NCBI GenBank assembly: GCA_003024985.2
Contig: PXIH01S0030129.1
DNA from: Euperipatoides rowelli
Taxonomy: Eukaryota; Onychophora; Udeonychophora; Euonychophora; Peripatopsidae
Strand: one strand, 5' to 3'
DNA length: 10,504 bases
The notes below the pieces were generated by a model. The model had not been told where the DNA came from. It saw only the letters and a list, made by a program, of their open reading frames with translations, and did not search any database. Within the stretch, counting starts at the first letter, position 1. Every line of letters begins with the position of its first letter. A program made the translations under genes and the position numbers. Shown here piece by piece: positions 8,340 to 10,504 of this stretch.

Positions 8340-9466
8340 AATTGAATCTAATAGGCTAATATCAAAAAGTAGGCAGAGTGAAAAATAAAAAAATAAGGAA
8401 GGAAATAAAATAAAGTTAAAGTGAATTGCAAATTCTGCTTTGATTTTTTTTTTTTTTGTTATTTCAACAAGTTTTATTTTAAGTTATTAGCCTATATTAT
8501 TCATAACTTAGGTAATCAACAAATGAAACCTTGTCTTTTAGTCTTATTAGGCCATTGTAAATAATTTAAATAGTGGAACTAATAATGTTAAAGCTGAAGG
8601 AAATAGGAAATTACAGTAAATATTTTTAGGGAACTGTGTTTATAAATTGATGATAGCATAAAATTTATTAGCCTATGATGCTATCTTTGTAAAAAAAAAA
8701 AACACACACACACAGGTAAAATTGCCTATTTGGGTTCATAAAAATAATTAGCAAGTAGGCTACTTAGTTACTTGGGTAAAGGTACTATATTGTATCAATT
8801 GTTCTATACTGTAGTTTATTATTGCTGTAATTCAGAAACATCATTGAACAACTAAAGTTACAAAAGCGCTTCAAACAACCAGAAAATAAATGATATGTAG
8901 CCTGAATATTAAGAGCAGATAGAAAAGGCAATATGGATAATATATTTTATATTTTAGATAGAAAATTATAAAGTAGCCTACAATGGAATTGCAATTTGAA
9001 TTATAAATAAAATATTACAAGTTCCTGTCAGATAAGATTAAATTAAACAAAGAAATTCATAGTCATGAAGCTAGAAGAATAAATTTTATATTGTACAGTA
9101 ACTAGATGCAACAAGTCAAACTTAATTTTTTTTTAATTTTATAACAGACTGAAAAAGTTTGGACTATAAAAATTATACCCCTTATATATATATTCAAGAA
9201 GAATTATGTCGTCTTAATAGAAAAGGAAAGAGACTAAAATATACTGTAGGTCTACTAATAGTAAAATTAGTTATAAAGCCTTATTGTTTTTTTTTTATTA
9301 AATTCTTAAAAAAAAAAGGAAAAATAAAAATAAATTATTTTTTACATTTTATATATTGTTGCTGATGCAAATAAGGTACCGTAGTAGTTAAAAATTTCTT
9401 ATCAATAATAAAAAATAGCTGTATTAAGGAAATAGTTTAAAAGATGAAGTAAAATATAGTCTAATA
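8340..9466. other. AT-rich noncoding stretch
   Basis: A/T runs, a CA repeat and TA-NNN-TA words only. The A-rich, T-rich DNA at 8380-8460 may be the LINE 3' tail. The frame at 9159-9365 is low-complexity lysine- and phenylalanine-rich noise. Confidence 0.55.
8690..8715. repeat. Poly(A) followed by CA repeat
   Basis: A run of about 12 As joins a short (CA)n tract. It is a simple repeat. Confidence 0.9.
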
Positions 9467-9494
9467 GGGGCCTACAGTTAAAAACTGTGGTCCC
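9467..9494. repeat. Imperfect hairpin
   Basis: GGGGCCTACAGTT and AACTGTGGTCCC flank a short A spacer and pair with about two mismatches. No T-run or gene context identifies a function. Confidence 0.5.
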
Positions 9495-10504
9495 TTAAAT
9501 TTTTTCCCAAGCTGGAATTAGTGACATTCCCTCACTCAGCTATTGATACTGACAACAGTGACACATAGTGCTCTCCCTATTATACATATTTTAGTCTCTT
9601 TTTATTTGTGGGTGGTTTGGCTTCTTTTGTGAAATCATCAAGCCTGCAGTTTTATTTTCCACCCTAGGCATCAACTATACAATGTGGGATGGCAACACTG
9701 CCAACAGTGATGTTGAAAAATTTTCAGCTGGCCTAACAGGCTATCTAATGTCCAGAACTGTCATATACAGTACATAAGCAAGTAGAGTTCCTATCAGTAG
9801 CTCTGTCTGAAGAGTGCCATCGGTATCCCTATTTTACTTTGGTGTGTAGATGGTTGAGTGAGGATTTGCACGGTGGATTCTTATTTTTATATTAAGATGC
9901 TGTGAAGGTTTTCCTTTGTATTTTCTTTAACGGATCGTTTTATTATTATTATTGATTTTCAAAGTTTACTAAAAAAAAATATCCGTTAGAAAAAAAAAAT
10001 TATTAAAAAAATATATATTTACAATTCAATTTTTAAAATAATTGTCTTTAGCTCCTCCCCCTTAAAACAACATTGTCCACTGTATACACCACGGGAGATA
10101 TTTTGTGATGTCATCGACTAGAAATAGGCTACTTAACGATAGAATATTTGCTATCTTTGTTAGCTTAAAGCAGAAAATCCTATGAACTAAGTGTTAAAGA
10201 GTCAATTTCTGAGAATTTCAGGCAGGTGGTAGAAGTGACCCCTCATGTAAGCTTCCAAAAAAAATTTATGTGGTCACATAGCCTACTGTATATGAATTCA
10301 TGTCCAAAAAAAATATTGAAAAAATTCCCCCACCCCTTCTTTGGCCACACCCATTTAAAGATGGCACCTTCACATCAACTCATATTTTTTACAATGGATT
10401 TTTTACTTCCTTCTTAAACATCCCACAGTTCTTTTTTTTTTTTTTACAGACATCTAAAACACAGATCTGGAAATATAATTAATTTTCATGGGATGTTGTT
10501 GAAG
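9495..10504. other. Mixed stretch with weak exon-like signals
   Basis: 9495-9900 is somewhat richer in G+C. An open stretch of 60 codons (9595-9774) follows TTTTAG, but it has no start, no recognised motif and could be chance. A 25-base block at 10222-10246 lies between a TTTCAG acceptor and a CAT|GTAAGC donor. A poly(T)-ACAG acceptor at 10449 is followed by one frame open to the window end. Frames at 10226-10417 and 10300-10482 are not convincing. Confidence 0.4.

Larger units (their letters stand above)
351..10290. repeat. Dispersed TA-NNN-TA words (TAGGCTA, TACTGTA, TACGGTA families)
   Basis: By hand count: TAGGCTA at 351, 1171, 3458, 4097, 4519, 4924, 5675, 6333, 6583, 7478, 8081, 8352, 8756, 10125. 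TAGCCTA at 397, 944, 1246, 2279, 3130, 3894, 4080, 5472, 5964, 6220, 6597, 6727, 7182, 8488, 8669, 8974, 10279. TACAGTA at 939, 1883, 1896, 2067, 2461, 4041, 5013, 6275, 8612, 9094, 9766. TACTGTA at 1908, 3899, 5477, 7487, 8807, 9242, 10284. TACGGTA at 688, 725, 4092, 5482, 7177. TACCGTA at 5079, 7428, 9377. Relatives with a 4-base centre are TAGGCCTA (734, 4883, 6640) and TACCGGTA (5324). The copies at 3130 and 5964 are one event duplicated, and those at 1908 and 2067 are the two arms of one element. Confidence 0.85.

Noticed and set aside
9159-9365. 68-codon plus-strand frame
   Set aside because: Lys/Phe/Ile-rich translation of A and T runs; no motif.
1-10504. tRNA, rRNA, CRISPR array or bacterial operon
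   Set aside because: I saw no cloverleaf, rRNA-like conserved stretch, regularly spaced repeat-spacer array or run of adjacent long frames.

Overview
The window is about 27% G+C by eye, is dominated by A/T homopolymers and interspersed repeats, and has no bacterial gene layout. Spliced small exons, an AATAAA signal, a LINE relic and MITE-like inverted repeats point to nuclear DNA of a metazoan, most likely a repeat-rich invertebrate. I cannot name the species. Most long open frames in it are chance or repeat-derived.

Layout. 1-1300 is AT-rich noncoding DNA with a short tandem duplication and a GT/G tract. 1314-2760 is a repeat cluster: a dispersed repeat in two copies, a long inverted-repeat (MITE-like) element whose left arm is interrupted, a 22-bp perfect palindrome and a decayed tandem array. 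2760-5100 is mostly empty, with the first copy of a perfectly duplicated 191-bp block and a diverged tandem duplication. A minus-strand exon candidate encoding a membrane segment lies at 5106-5197. The second copy of the 191-bp block is at 5855-6045. The best gene is a compact two-exon plus-strand gene at 6503-6851 for an 80-residue protein I do not recognise, with a poly(A) signal at 6954. A broken LINE reverse-transcriptase C-terminus lies at 7941-8339. The last 2 kb holds a slightly G+C-richer stretch with weak exon-like signals but no gene I can defend.

The most striking signal is a family of seven-base words of the form TA-NNN-TA spread across the whole window: TAGGCTA/TAGCCTA (31 by hand count), TACAGTA/TACTGTA (18) and TACGGTA/TACCGTA (8). 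They sometimes chain by sharing TA ends, as in TAGCCTACTGTACGGTA at 5472. TA + 3 bases + TA is the form of excision footprint left by Tc1/mariner-type transposons, so one reading is that the region is littered with such scars. In the LINE relic one word sits exactly where the reading frame gains extra bases.
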